DNA from: Paludibacteraceae bacterium
GTDB taxonomy: Bacteria > Bacteroidota > Bacteroidia > Bacteroidales > Paludibacteraceae
Reading direction: 5' to 3'
DNA: 64,000 nt
NCBI GenBank assembly: GCA_024401535.1
Contig: JAKSKX010000002.1
Span: 62,001 to 126,000 of the forward strand
Shown: positions 26,501 through 33,984 of the stretch, one piece after another
How the letters are laid out: each line of letters opens with the position of its first letter
Numbering within the stretch: the first letter of the stretch is position 1
Made by a program: the position numbers and the translations under genes
Notes under the pieces: generated by a model
What the model saw: the letters and a program-made list of their open reading frames with translations, nothing else
The model's database searches: none
Told to the model about the DNA's origin: nothing

Positions 26501-26884
26501 TTACTTCTTGATTTGCTGGTTAGGCTGAGCTTGAGCTGCAGACATGTCGCAAGTTCCTGTAAACTTGGCATTAGGCTCGACGCTCAAGACCTTAGTCTTG
26601 ATTTCTCCGTCAACAACTGCCGAAGATCTCAAGCTTAGAGTGTCAGAAACTACAATCTTGCCGCTGAACTTTCCAAGCAACTCAGCGTTCGCACAAGTCA
26701 AAGTGCCCTCCATAGAGCCGTTTGCACCGATGATAACTTTTCCCTTACAAGTTAGTGTTCCGTTGATTTGACCGTCAAGACGGAAGCTAGCGTCCGCAAC
26801 GACGTCTCCTGTAATCTTTGTTCCGGCAGCAATAGTATTGTACTCAGCACCGGCGTTCACTGTTTCTTTTGACATAATTCCCAT
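26501..26884 (-). CDS. Bactofilin (polymer-forming cytoskeletal protein)
   Basis: A 127-residue protein with the bactofilin beta-helix core: NTIAAGTKITGDV, DGQINGTL, GSMEGTL, LGKFSGKI, VDGEIKT, flanked by short unstructured ends. Bactofilins polymerise without nucleotide and organise cell-wall enzymes. The ATG at 26884 is called, but the ATG three codons downstream (26875) is equally possible. It follows pheS by 77 bases and is probably in the same transcript; the next gene on this strand after 734 bases is the LytM-like protein, matching the frequent pairing of bactofilins with M23 proteins. Confidence 0.9.
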   Translation of the reverse strand: MGIMSKETVNAGAEYNTIAAGTKITGDVVADASFRLDGQINGTLTCKGKVIIGANGSMEGTLTCANAELLGKFSGKIVVSDTLSLRSSAVVDGEIKTKVLSVEPNAKFTGTCDMSAAQAQPNQQIKK

Positions 26885-26961
26885 TAGAATTTTTTCGATT
26901 TCTATATTAGGCCCGGCTTGTCGGCGGCTTCACGCTTCAAGTTCACGAGCCCTATTAGTTA

Positions 26962-27981
26962 TTAATAAGCGGACTTGAACTGGTCTAGGAAACGCACATC
27001 GTTTTCCGAGAACATTCTCAAATCCTTAACTCTGTACTTCAAATTAGTGATTCGCTCGACTCCCATTCCGAAAGCGTAGCCAGAGTAAACCTTGCTGTCA
27101 ATTCCGCATGACTCAAGCACAGCCGGGTCAACCATTCCACAGCCTAGGATTTCAACCCAACCTGTATTCTTGCAGAAGGCACAACCCTTTCCGCCACAAA
27201 TGTTGCAGGAAATATCCATTTCTGCACTTGGCTCAGTGAATGGGAAATATGAAGGGCGAAGACGAATTGCAGTCTCCTCGCCGAACATTTCTTTAGCAAA
27301 GTAAAGAAGCGCCTGCTTCAAGTCGGCGAACGAAATGTTCTTGTCGATGTACAAACCTTCAACCTGGTGGAAGAAGCAGTGAGCACGATAAGAAATTGCC
27401 TCGTTTCTGTAAACACGACCTGGGCAAAGCACACGGATAGGAGGCTTCTGGCTTGTCATCACACGAGTCTGAACCGAAGAAGTATGAGTTCGAAGCACAA
27501 CATCTGGGCTCTTTGTGATAAAGAAAGTGTCCTGCATATCTCTAGCCGGATGCTCTGGCGGAAAGTTCAAAGCAGAGAACACGTGCCAATCATCCTCGAT
27601 TTCAGGACCTTCAGCAATAGTGAAACCTATACGAGAGAAGATGTCCGCAATCTTATTCTTGACGATTGAAAGCGGGTGGCGAGTTCCGATCTCGATTGGA
27701 TCCGGAGTACGAGTAACGTCAATCTTTTCCTCAGCCTGCTTTTCGCCCTCGAACTTAGCCTTTAGCTCGGCAATCTTTTCAGTTGCCTTGTTCTTCAAGT
27801 CGTTAAGCAAGGCACCCATTTCCTTCTTCTGCTCGGCAGGTACCGACTTAAAGTCAGAGAATAGAGCCGTAACCTCACCTTTTTTGCTAAGATACTTGAT
27901 TCTCAACGCCTCAAGCTGCTCTGCATTCTCCGCCTTGATATTCTCTATCTCTGCGAGTAATGAACTAATTTTCTCTTTCAT
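26962..27981 (-). CDS. pheS: Phenylalanine--tRNA ligase alpha subunit
   Basis: A 339-residue class II tRNA synthetase subunit with an N-terminal coiled coil (about 1-85) and the catalytic domain: motif 2 around RVYRNEAISYRAHCFFHQVEG and motif 3 FGMGVERI near the C-terminus. Pairs with PheT, which is not in the window, as is usual in Bacteroidota. Its start overlaps the end of nadD by 17 bases. Confidence 0.95.
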   Translation of the reverse strand: MKEKISSLLAEIENIKAENAEQLEALRIKYLSKKGEVTALFSDFKSVPAEQKKEMGALLNDLKNKATEKIAELKAKFEGEKQAEEKIDVTRTPDPIEIGTRHPLSIVKNKIADIFSRIGFTIAEGPEIEDDWHVFSALNFPPEHPARDMQDTFFITKSPDVVLRTHTSSVQTRVMTSQKPPIRVLCPGRVYRNEAISYRAHCFFHQVEGLYIDKNISFADLKQALLYFAKEMFGEETAIRLRPSYFPFTEPSAEMDISCNICGGKGCAFCKNTGWVEILGCGMVDPAVLESCGIDSKVYSGYAFGMGVERITNLKYRVKDLRMFSENDVRFLDQFKSAY

Positions 27982-28573
27982 TTCTCTGTATATTATTCTT
28001 TTTATTATTCAACTTTTGAATTGCCTCTATGGCTTCACCGCAAATGCTTGAAGGTAGAAAGAACCTGACGTCCTTGCCAGCCCAAACCGACTCACGGATG
28101 AATGTGGAAGACACCTCGATAATAGGCGTCTGAAGCCAGCTCATATTGTCAAATGGAATCTCGTTCGTATAGCCCAAACGAGGATAGACAATCACTTCGA
28201 ACTCAGCCAAAATCTTTTGGTAGTCTCTCCATCGGGGGAAAGACTCAACATTGTCAGCGCCAATGACCAGAACATAATCGTTCTCAGGGTGCAGATGCTT
28301 CAAGTGGGTAAGCGTAGTGTAGGTGTAAGAAGGACGAGGGAGCGAGAACTCAATGTCCTGAGCCTTAATCTTAGGGTAACCCTCTACGGCCTTCCTAACC
28401 AAATCGAACCTCACTTCATCGGGCAGCATATCCGAAGCCTTCTTTAATGGGTTCAGTGGGGAAACGACAATCTGCACTTCGTCAACGCCTCCAAATTCAG
28501 CCACATAGTTGGCCAAAGCCAAATGACCGATATGAATCGGATTGAACGAGCCGAAGAACAGCGCAACCCTCAT
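27965..28573 (-). CDS. nadD: Nicotinate-nucleotide adenylyltransferase
   Basis: A 202-residue nucleotidyltransferase with GSFNPIHIGH near the N-terminus and the SSTFIRES motif near the C-terminus. It adenylates nicotinate mononucleotide, the step before NadE, which is encoded at 7.8 kb in this window. It starts three bases after the gmk stop and overlaps pheS. Confidence 0.94.
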   Translation of the reverse strand: MRVALFFGSFNPIHIGHLALANYVAEFGGVDEVQIVVSPLNPLKKASDMLPDEVRFDLVRKAVEGYPKIKAQDIEFSLPRPSYTYTTLTHLKHLHPENDYVLVIGADNVESFPRWRDYQKILAEFEVIVYPRLGYTNEIPFDNMSWLQTPIIEVSSTFIRESVWAGKDVRFFLPSSICGEAIEAIQKLNNKKNNIQRNEREN

Positions 28574-28576
28574 AGC

Positions 28577-29140
28577 CTATGCCTCAATGTAAGCCTTTAC
28601 AACGCTAACAATATCTTTCTTAGCCTGTTCAAGGTCGTCGTTTACAACAACCTTGTCAAACTTATCGGCGAAACTCAACTCGAAAGAAGCTCTTTCAAGT
28701 CTGTTCTCGATAACTTCAGGTGCGTCAGTTGCTCGACCAACAAGTCTTTGTCTTAGCACCTCGATGCTAGGCGGCTGAATGAACACGGACAAAGCCCTTT
28801 CTCCATAGAACTTCTTGATATTCACACCACCCTTAACATCAACGTCAAAGATAGCAACCTTGCCGGCTTTCACAATACGTTCAACCTCACTCTTCAAAGT
28901 GCCGTAGAACTTGTCATGATAAACCTCTTCATATTCAAGGAACTCGTCGTTAGCTATCTTCGCACGGAACTCGTCCGGAGTTAGGAAGTAGTATTCCTTA
29001 CCGTTCTTCTCCTCACCTCTCGGCAATCTGCTTGTTGCAGAAATAGAGAACTCGAATATGTCCATCTCCTTCATCAAATGGTTGATAAGAGTGCTCTTAC
29101 CTGAACCAGAAGGCGCTGAAAAAATTACTATCTTATCCAT
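28577..29140 (-). CDS. gmk: Guanylate kinase
   Basis: A 187-residue kinase that phosphorylates GMP to GDP. P loop FSAPSGSGKST near the N-terminus, SATSRLPRGEEKNGKEY and EYEEVYHDKFYGTL form the GMP-binding region. Middle of a yicC-gmk-nadD-pheS operon with gaps of 12 and 3 bases. Confidence 0.95.
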   Translation of the reverse strand: MDKIVIFSAPSGSGKSTLINHLMKEMDIFEFSISATSRLPRGEEKNGKEYYFLTPDEFRAKIANDEFLEYEEVYHDKFYGTLKSEVERIVKAGKVAIFDVDVKGGVNIKKFYGERALSVFIQPPSIEVLRQRLVGRATDAPEVIENRLERASFELSFADKFDKVVVNDDLEQAKKDIVSVVKAYIEA

Positions 29141-29152
29141 ATATTGTATTTA

Positions 29153-30025
29153 TTACAACACATTCAAAACCTGCTCCTTGATTTGCTCAAGTTCGTCCTT
29201 CATCTTGACAACGATAATCTGCATCTCAGCCTCGTTAGACTTTGAACCAAGGGTATTTATTTCACGACCAATCTCCTGAGCAAGGAAGCCCAACTTCTTA
29301 CCGACAGTATCACAGTTGGAATCCATAGTCTCGAAGAAGTACTTGATATGCTGAGTAAGGCGATTCTTCTCCTCGTTAATGTCAAGCTTCTCGATATAGT
29401 AAATCATTTCCTGCTCGAGTCTGTTTCTGTCGAACTCAACATTAACCTGCTGAAGTCTTTGAATCAATTTAGCCTTAATTCCTTCAACTCTACCCTTCTC
29501 GAATGGCTCGACTTCCTTCAACAGAGAGGATATTGCATTAAGGTTCTTCTCGAACACAGCACGAAGCGATTTACCCTCAGTCTTTCTGAAATCCACAAGA
29601 GCCTCAAGCGCACGGCGAACAGTATCATTCACAACCTCAAGCTCAGCCATCTCAATCTCCTGGTTCTCACTCTGCATAACGTCAGGAAGGCGAAGCATAA
29701 TTTTCATCCAATCCTGAGGCTCAGCCACACCAAGTTCCTTGCAAGCATTGGAAATCTGCTCTTTGTAGGACTTTAGCGCCGCAAGATTAACTTTCGTTGC
29801 AGACTCTCCGGAAAGAGTTTCTACTGAAAGCACAAAATCAACCTTACCCTTGTGAAGGACATTTGCAATAGTAGAACGAGCGTCAAGCTCTATTTCCTTA
29901 TATATACCTGGCCAACGCATAAAGAGGTCCATCTGCTTGCTGTTAAGAGACTTAACCTCTACTGTAAAGCGTTTTCCGCCATATTCTCCGACTGCCTTGC
30001 CGAAGCCTGTCATCGACAAAATCAT
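29153..30025 (-). CDS. yicC: YicC family endoribonuclease
   Basis: A 290-residue protein starting MILSMTGFGKA, the family signature, with VEVKSLNSK and the C-terminal KKLGFLAQEIGREINTLGSK block (two domains, YicC_N and DUF1732). YicC proteins are endoribonucleases acting on small RNAs and mRNA ends. It heads the operon with gmk, a conserved neighbour. Confidence 0.93.
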   Translation of the reverse strand: MILSMTGFGKAVGEYGGKRFTVEVKSLNSKQMDLFMRWPGIYKEIELDARSTIANVLHKGKVDFVLSVETLSGESATKVNLAALKSYKEQISNACKELGVAEPQDWMKIMLRLPDVMQSENQEIEMAELEVVNDTVRRALEALVDFRKTEGKSLRAVFEKNLNAISSLLKEVEPFEKGRVEGIKAKLIQRLQQVNVEFDRNRLEQEMIYYIEKLDINEEKNRLTQHIKYFFETMDSNCDTVGKKLGFLAQEIGREINTLGSKSNEAEMQIIVVKMKDELEQIKEQVLNVL

Positions 30026-30092
30026 ACCTGAAAAAATAACTATTTTGTGACCTTCTTCTTACGGAAAGCCACAGTTTTTTACTAAATTATGG

Positions 30093-30100
30093 CAAAAATA
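30093..30100 (-). promoter_or_regulatory. Putative -7 element of the yicC-gmk-nadD-pheS operon
   Basis: On the minus strand TATTTTTG matches TAnnTTTG, 68 bases upstream of yicC. Confidence 0.4.
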
Positions 30101-30123
30101 ATCTTTTTCTCCTTGAGAAGTAT

Positions 30124-30131
30124 TATTTTTG
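30124..30131 (+). promoter_or_regulatory. Putative -7 element of tsaB
   Basis: TATTTTTG on the plus strand, 44 bases upstream of the tsaB start, back to back with the yicC element. Confidence 0.45.
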
Positions 30132-30174
30132 TACGATTTTTTTAGAATTATACCAAAAAAGTTGTTTAAAGATT

Positions 30175-30858
30175 ATGGCAACAATAATAAATATCGAGAC
30201 TTCTACACCCTCTTGCTCGCTTTCTGTAGCCTGCAATTCTGAGGTCATTCTTTCACTCGAAGACAACTCTGGAATGAATCACGCCACACTTCTTGGCACA
30301 TATATAAAGCAGGCTATGGACACAATCAGAGAACGCAATCTCACTCTAGATGCTGTTTGTGTCAGCCAAGGTCCCGGCTCATACACAGGACTTAGAATCG
30401 GAGTCTCTACAGCAAAGGGACTTTGTTTCGGCTCTGGAGCAAAGCTGATTGCGGTTGACACTCTTGCTGTAATTGCAGAAATGGCACGCCAAGAGAACAA
30501 TATAAACGGAACTATCTGCCCGATGATAGACGCTCGCAGAATGGAGGTTTACACAGCACTATATAAAGCAGACGGTTCGTCAACTGAAGTTGAGGCTAAG
30601 ATTATTGACGAGACTTCTTTCGCGGAGGAACTAAAAAGTCAAGACATCTATTTCTGCGGAAACGGTGCAGAAAAATGCCAACAAACTATCAAGAGCGACA
30701 AGGCCCACTTCTTGGCGAACATACACCCATCAGCAAAGTACATGGTTAGATTCGCTGAGGAGCGATTCAAAAGTGGCAAGTTTGAAGATGTTGCATACTT
30801 TGAGCCTTTCTATTTGAAGGAGTTCCAAACTACAGTAGCAAAAAACAAGGTGTTGTAA
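30175..30858 (+). CDS. tsaB: tRNA threonylcarbamoyladenosine biosynthesis protein TsaB
   Basis: A 227-residue ASKHA-fold protein: N-terminal INIETSTPSCSLSV, SGMNHATLLGTYI, and the GPGSYTGLRIGVSTAKGL motif typical of TsaB. TsaB works with TsaD and TsaE to make t6A37 of ANN-decoding tRNAs. Single plus-strand gene between two minus-strand blocks. Confidence 0.94.
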   Translation: MATIINIETSTPSCSLSVACNSEVILSLEDNSGMNHATLLGTYIKQAMDTIRERNLTLDAVCVSQGPGSYTGLRIGVSTAKGLCFGSGAKLIAVDTLAVIAEMARQENNINGTICPMIDARRMEVYTALYKADGSSTEVEAKIIDETSFAEELKSQDIYFCGNGAEKCQQTIKSDKAHFLANIHPSAKYMVRFAEERFKSGKFEDVAYFEPFYLKEFQTTVAKNKVL

Positions 30859-30885
30859 ATTTTCATATTCAGCACACATAGATAC

Positions 30886-30920
30886 AACAAAAGGATGTTC
30901 GTTATGAACATCCTTTTGTT
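30886..30920. terminator. Bidirectional hairpin terminator
   Basis: Perfect 15-base inverted repeat (30886-30900 with 30906-30920) with a 5-base loop between convergent tsaB and rmlD, with A/T-rich stem ends in both directions. Confidence 0.85.
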
Positions 30921-30942
30921 ATTATTGCCTATAAATACTCTA

Positions 30943-31788
30943 TTACATCAACTTCAAGCACTCCTTCAAAGAGTCTCTCCAATAAGGTACAACGGCGCCT
31001 GCCTCCTTAATCTTTCTCTTATTTAGAACACTGTATGCTGGTCTCTCGGCAGGAGTTGGGTATTCCCAAGACTCAATGGCGTTAAGCTTAGCCTTGCAGT
31101 TAGTCTCCTCGAAAATAGCTTTTGTAAAGTCATACCAACTTACTGCACCTTCGTTTGAATAGTGGTAAACCTCAACACCAGAAATTCCCTTCTCAAGCAA
31201 AGTCATAAGGGCAAGAGCCAAATCTGTTGCATAAGTAGGCGTTCCAACCTGGTCGTAAACAACGCCTAGGCTCTCTCTTTCGCTACCCAAACGCATCATA
31301 GTCTTTACGAAGTTGTTACCGAACTCGCTATACAACCATGCTGTACGTACGATAACAGCGTCACCTCCAACTTCCTTGACCATCTCCTCTCCTGCAAGCT
31401 TAGTACGTCCGTAAGCGCCAAGTGGAGATGTAGCGTCAGTCTCCTTCATAGGAAGGTTGCTCTTTCCATTGAAAACGTAATCAGTGCTGACATGAAGCAG
31501 CTTAGCATTAACAGACTTAGCAGCCTCTGCCAAATTCTTAGGACCTATAGCGTTGATTTTGTATGCTAATTCTTCAGCCTGCTCTGCCTTGTTAACATCT
31601 GTGTAAGCAGCGCAGTTGATAATAGCACCGATATTTTTCTCTTTAACCAAAGACTTCAATGCCTCAAGATTTGTAATGTCAACCTCCGGCATATCAGTAA
31701 ACAGAAAACTATGCTGAGGATAGTTTACAGAAATCTTTCTAATGGAATTACCAAGTTGGCCGTTTCCACCTGTAACCAAGATATTCAT
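30943..31788 (-). CDS. rmlD: dTDP-4-dehydrorhamnose reductase
   Basis: A 281-residue short-chain dehydrogenase with Rossmann loop TGGNGQLG at the N-terminus, STDYVFNG and the catalytic YGRTK block. It makes the last step to dTDP-L-rhamnose for cell-surface polysaccharides. It follows rmlC by 14 bases. Confidence 0.93.
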   Translation of the reverse strand: MNILVTGGNGQLGNSIRKISVNYPQHSFLFTDMPEVDITNLEALKSLVKEKNIGAIINCAAYTDVNKAEQAEELAYKINAIGPKNLAEAAKSVNAKLLHVSTDYVFNGKSNLPMKETDATSPLGAYGRTKLAGEEMVKEVGGDAVIVRTAWLYSEFGNNFVKTMMRLGSERESLGVVYDQVGTPTYATDLALALMTLLEKGISGVEVYHYSNEGAVSWYDFTKAIFEETNCKAKLNAIESWEYPTPAERPAYSVLNKRKIKEAGAVVPYWRDSLKECLKLM

Positions 31789-31802
31789 TCTTCTCTAAAA
31801 AA

Positions 31803-32366
31803 TTAGATTTTACCATAAGTGAAGACCTCAGCATCTTTCAAGTTAGGATGCTTCAAATCTTTGTCTGAAAGCAACAACTCGATATTGACCTCCGGCCACT
31901 TTATACCAATCTCAGGGTCATTGTACATGATACCTGCATCAGCCTGAGGAGCATAAACATTATCCACCTTGTAAGTAAAGATAGCCTCATCGCTAAGCAC
32001 CAAAAAGCCATGAGCGAAACCGCGCGGGATGAATAGTTGTCTCTTATTCTCGTCTGTCAACTCAACAGCCACATGCTTTCCGAAAGTAGGAGAACCCTTA
32101 CGAATATCCACTGCAACATCAAGCACAGCACCCTTGACAACACGAACCAACTTTGCCTGGGAGCAGTCACCCTTCTGGTAGTGAAGTCCCCTTAGAACTC
32201 CCTTTGAAGACTTACTTTCATTGTCCTGAACAAACTCAACATGTTTGCCTGCATGAGCGTCAAACTCATTCTGCTTGAACGCCTCAAAAAAATAACCGCG
32301 GCTATCACCAAAAACTTTAGGCTCGATGATAAATACTCCTTCGATGTCAGTATCTATAAAATTCAT
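31803..32366 (-). CDS. rmlC: dTDP-4-dehydrorhamnose 3,5-epimerase
   Basis: A 187-residue cupin enzyme: FVQDNESKSSKGVLRGLHYQ (split by SKSS) carries the catalytic histidine region, and FIPRGFAHGFLVLSD is the second family block. It epimerises dTDP-4-keto-6-deoxyglucose. It is separated from rmlA by 81 bases that contain a hairpin. Confidence 0.94.
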   Translation of the reverse strand: MNFIDTDIEGVFIIEPKVFGDSRGYFFEAFKQNEFDAHAGKHVEFVQDNESKSSKGVLRGLHYQKGDCSQAKLVRVVKGAVLDVAVDIRKGSPTFGKHVAVELTDENKRQLFIPRGFAHGFLVLSDEAIFTYKVDNVYAPQADAGIMYNDPEIGIKWPEVNIELLLSDKDLKHPNLKDAEVFTYGKI

Positions 32367-32401
32367 TACAAAAAGTTTTATATCTTATTCCTAAACATGA
32401 A

Positions 32402-32431
32402 CATAAGACGACGCAAATACGCCGTCTTATG
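32402..32431 (-). promoter_or_regulatory. Intergenic hairpin between rmlA and rmlC with GCGTATTTGC loop
   Basis: A perfect 9-base stem (CATAAGACG, 32402-32410, with CGTCTTATG, 32423-32431) encloses a 12-base loop that reads GCGTATTTGCGT on the coding strand. It lies 36 bases before the rmlC start and has no T tract, so it looks like a processing, attenuation or stability element, not a simple terminator. Confidence 0.6.
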
Positions 32432-32447
32432 AACTATAATCTTCTCT

Positions 32448-33314
32448 TTATTTCTTTATAAGCGAGATAATGTACTGACCATACTTGGTCTGCTTCAACT
32501 GATCTCCCAATGCAAGCAGTTGGTCATCGTTAATCCAACCGTTACGCCATGCAATCTCTTCAATGCAGGAAACGTAAAAACCTTGTCTGTTCTGGATAGT
32601 CTCTATAAAGTTAGAAGCCTCAAGAAGGGAATCGCAATTGCCTGTATCAAGCCAAGCAAAGCCTCTTCCGAACAAATCTACTCTCAAACTACCTTCTTGC
32701 AAATATGTCTTGTTCAAGTCTGTGATTTCATACTCGCCACGAGCGGAAGGTTTCAATGCCTTTGCACGCTCACAAACAGTATTGTCATAGAAATACAAAC
32801 CAGGAACTGCATAATTACTCTTTGGCACCTTAGGTTTCTCTTCTAGAGAAGTTACATTACCATTGTCATCAAAACCAACTACACCATAGGCTGTAGGGTC
32901 CTTGACATAGTAACCAAACACCAAAGCTCCGGACTTTATCTCTGAAGCCTTACGTAGCATTGTCGAGAAATTCTGTCCGTAGAACATATTGTCACCTAGT
33001 ATCAAACAAGCCTCCTCACCATTCAGGAATTCCTCACCAAGCACGAAAGCCTGAGCAAGGCCATTAGGCTTTTCCTGAACCTTATAAGAGAACTTCATTC
33101 CAAGGCTCTCACCTGTACCGAGCAACTGCTCAAACATCGGCAAGTCGCGTGGAGTGGAAATGATCAACACTTCTCTGATTCCAGCCAACATCAATGTAGA
33201 AAGCGGATAATAAATCATCGGCTTGTCATACACTGGCATTATCTGTTTGCTGATAGCTTTCGACAATGGAAACAAACGTGTTGCACTACCGCCTGCAAGA
33301 ATAATTCCTTTCAT
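32448..33314 (-). CDS. rmlA: Glucose-1-phosphate thymidylyltransferase
   Basis: A 288-residue nucleotidyltransferase beginning [18 protein letters not shown], with [17 protein letters not shown] and [10 protein letters not shown]. It makes dTDP-glucose, the first step of the rhamnose route. The second-step gene rmlB is not in the cluster. It starts 17 bases after the thioredoxin-like gene. Confidence 0.95.
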   Translation of the reverse strand: MKGIILAGGSATRLFPLSKAISKQIMPVYDKPMIYYPLSTLMLAGIREVLIISTPRDLPMFEQLLGTGESLGMKFSYKVQEKPNGLAQAFVLGEEFLNGEEACLILGDNMFYGQNFSTMLRKASEIKSGALVFGYYVKDPTAYGVVGFDDNGNVTSLEEKPKVPKSNYAVPGLYFYDNTVCERAKALKPSARGEYEITDLNKTYLQEGSLRVDLFGRGFAWLDTGNCDSLLEASNFIETIQNRQGFYVSCIEEIAWRNGWINDDQLLALGDQLKQTKYGQYIISLIKK

Positions 33315-33331
33315 TTCTGTCTAATTAGATT

Positions 33332-33772
33332 CTACTTCAACAGAACAGTATTGATAGCGCGCTCCAACTCGCTCTTAGGAAGAGCACCACGATTAGACTG
33401 AGGTTCACCAAACTTAGGAATGAAGATCAACAAAGGAATGCTGTGGGCACCGAAAGCCTGAGCCAACTCCTTGTTCTTGTCAACATCTACCTTATAGATA
33501 TTGATCTGATCCTTGTACCTAACAGACAATTCATCTAGATAAGGAGAAATTGAGCGGCAAGGTCCACACCATGTAGCATAGAAATCCACGATACAAGGCT
33601 TGTTTCCCTTGAACTTCCATGTGTTCTCCTGAACAAAGTCAAAGATCTCAGTTCTGAACTCCTGAGAGTCGATATGCTTAACGAACGACTTAGCCTCATT
33701 GGACTGAGCCATAGAACATGCAGTCGAAACGAACACAGCAAACGCTGCCAATATAACTCTTATCAATTTCAT
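33332..33772 (-). CDS. Exported thioredoxin-like protein
   Basis: A 146-residue thioredoxin-fold protein with an N-terminal signal sequence and the active site WCGPC (C69, C72) followed by the cis-proline SIPLLI. A cysteine at position 19 in VSTAC could be a weak lipobox, so the protein is either a lipoprotein or free in the periplasm. It likely reduces envelope disulfides or supplies electrons to peroxidases. It is placed first in the transcript that continues into rmlA; there is no evident functional link to rhamnose. Confidence 0.87.
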   Translation of the reverse strand: MKLIRVILAAFAVFVSTACSMAQSNEAKSFVKHIDSQEFRTEIFDFVQENTWKFKGNKPCIVDFYATWCGPCRSISPYLDELSVRYKDQINIYKVDVDKNKELAQAFGAHSIPLLIFIPKFGEPQSNRGALPKSELERAINTVLLK

Positions 33773-33860
33773 CTTTCTAAAAATTTCAATTGTTAGTATT
33801 CCGAACTTTTCAAAGGGATTTTATGTCATTTCCGACCATAAATATCTCTTAACTTCGTGC

Positions 33861-33895
33861 CAAAGTTAATACATATTATTGTATTACGTAGCAAA
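33861..33895 (-). promoter_or_regulatory. Putative promoter of the thioredoxin-rmlACD operon
   Basis: On the minus strand TTTG (33895-33892) and TAACTTTG (33868-33861) are 23 bases apart, 89 bases upstream of the thioredoxin-like start. Confidence 0.5.
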
Positions 33896-33984
33896 GATTT
33901 CATTAAAAGTCCTTAAAATTTGTTAAAGCGTGTTAAAATAACAATCAAAGGACGATTTATCACATCAAAAAAGTAATGGAAATT

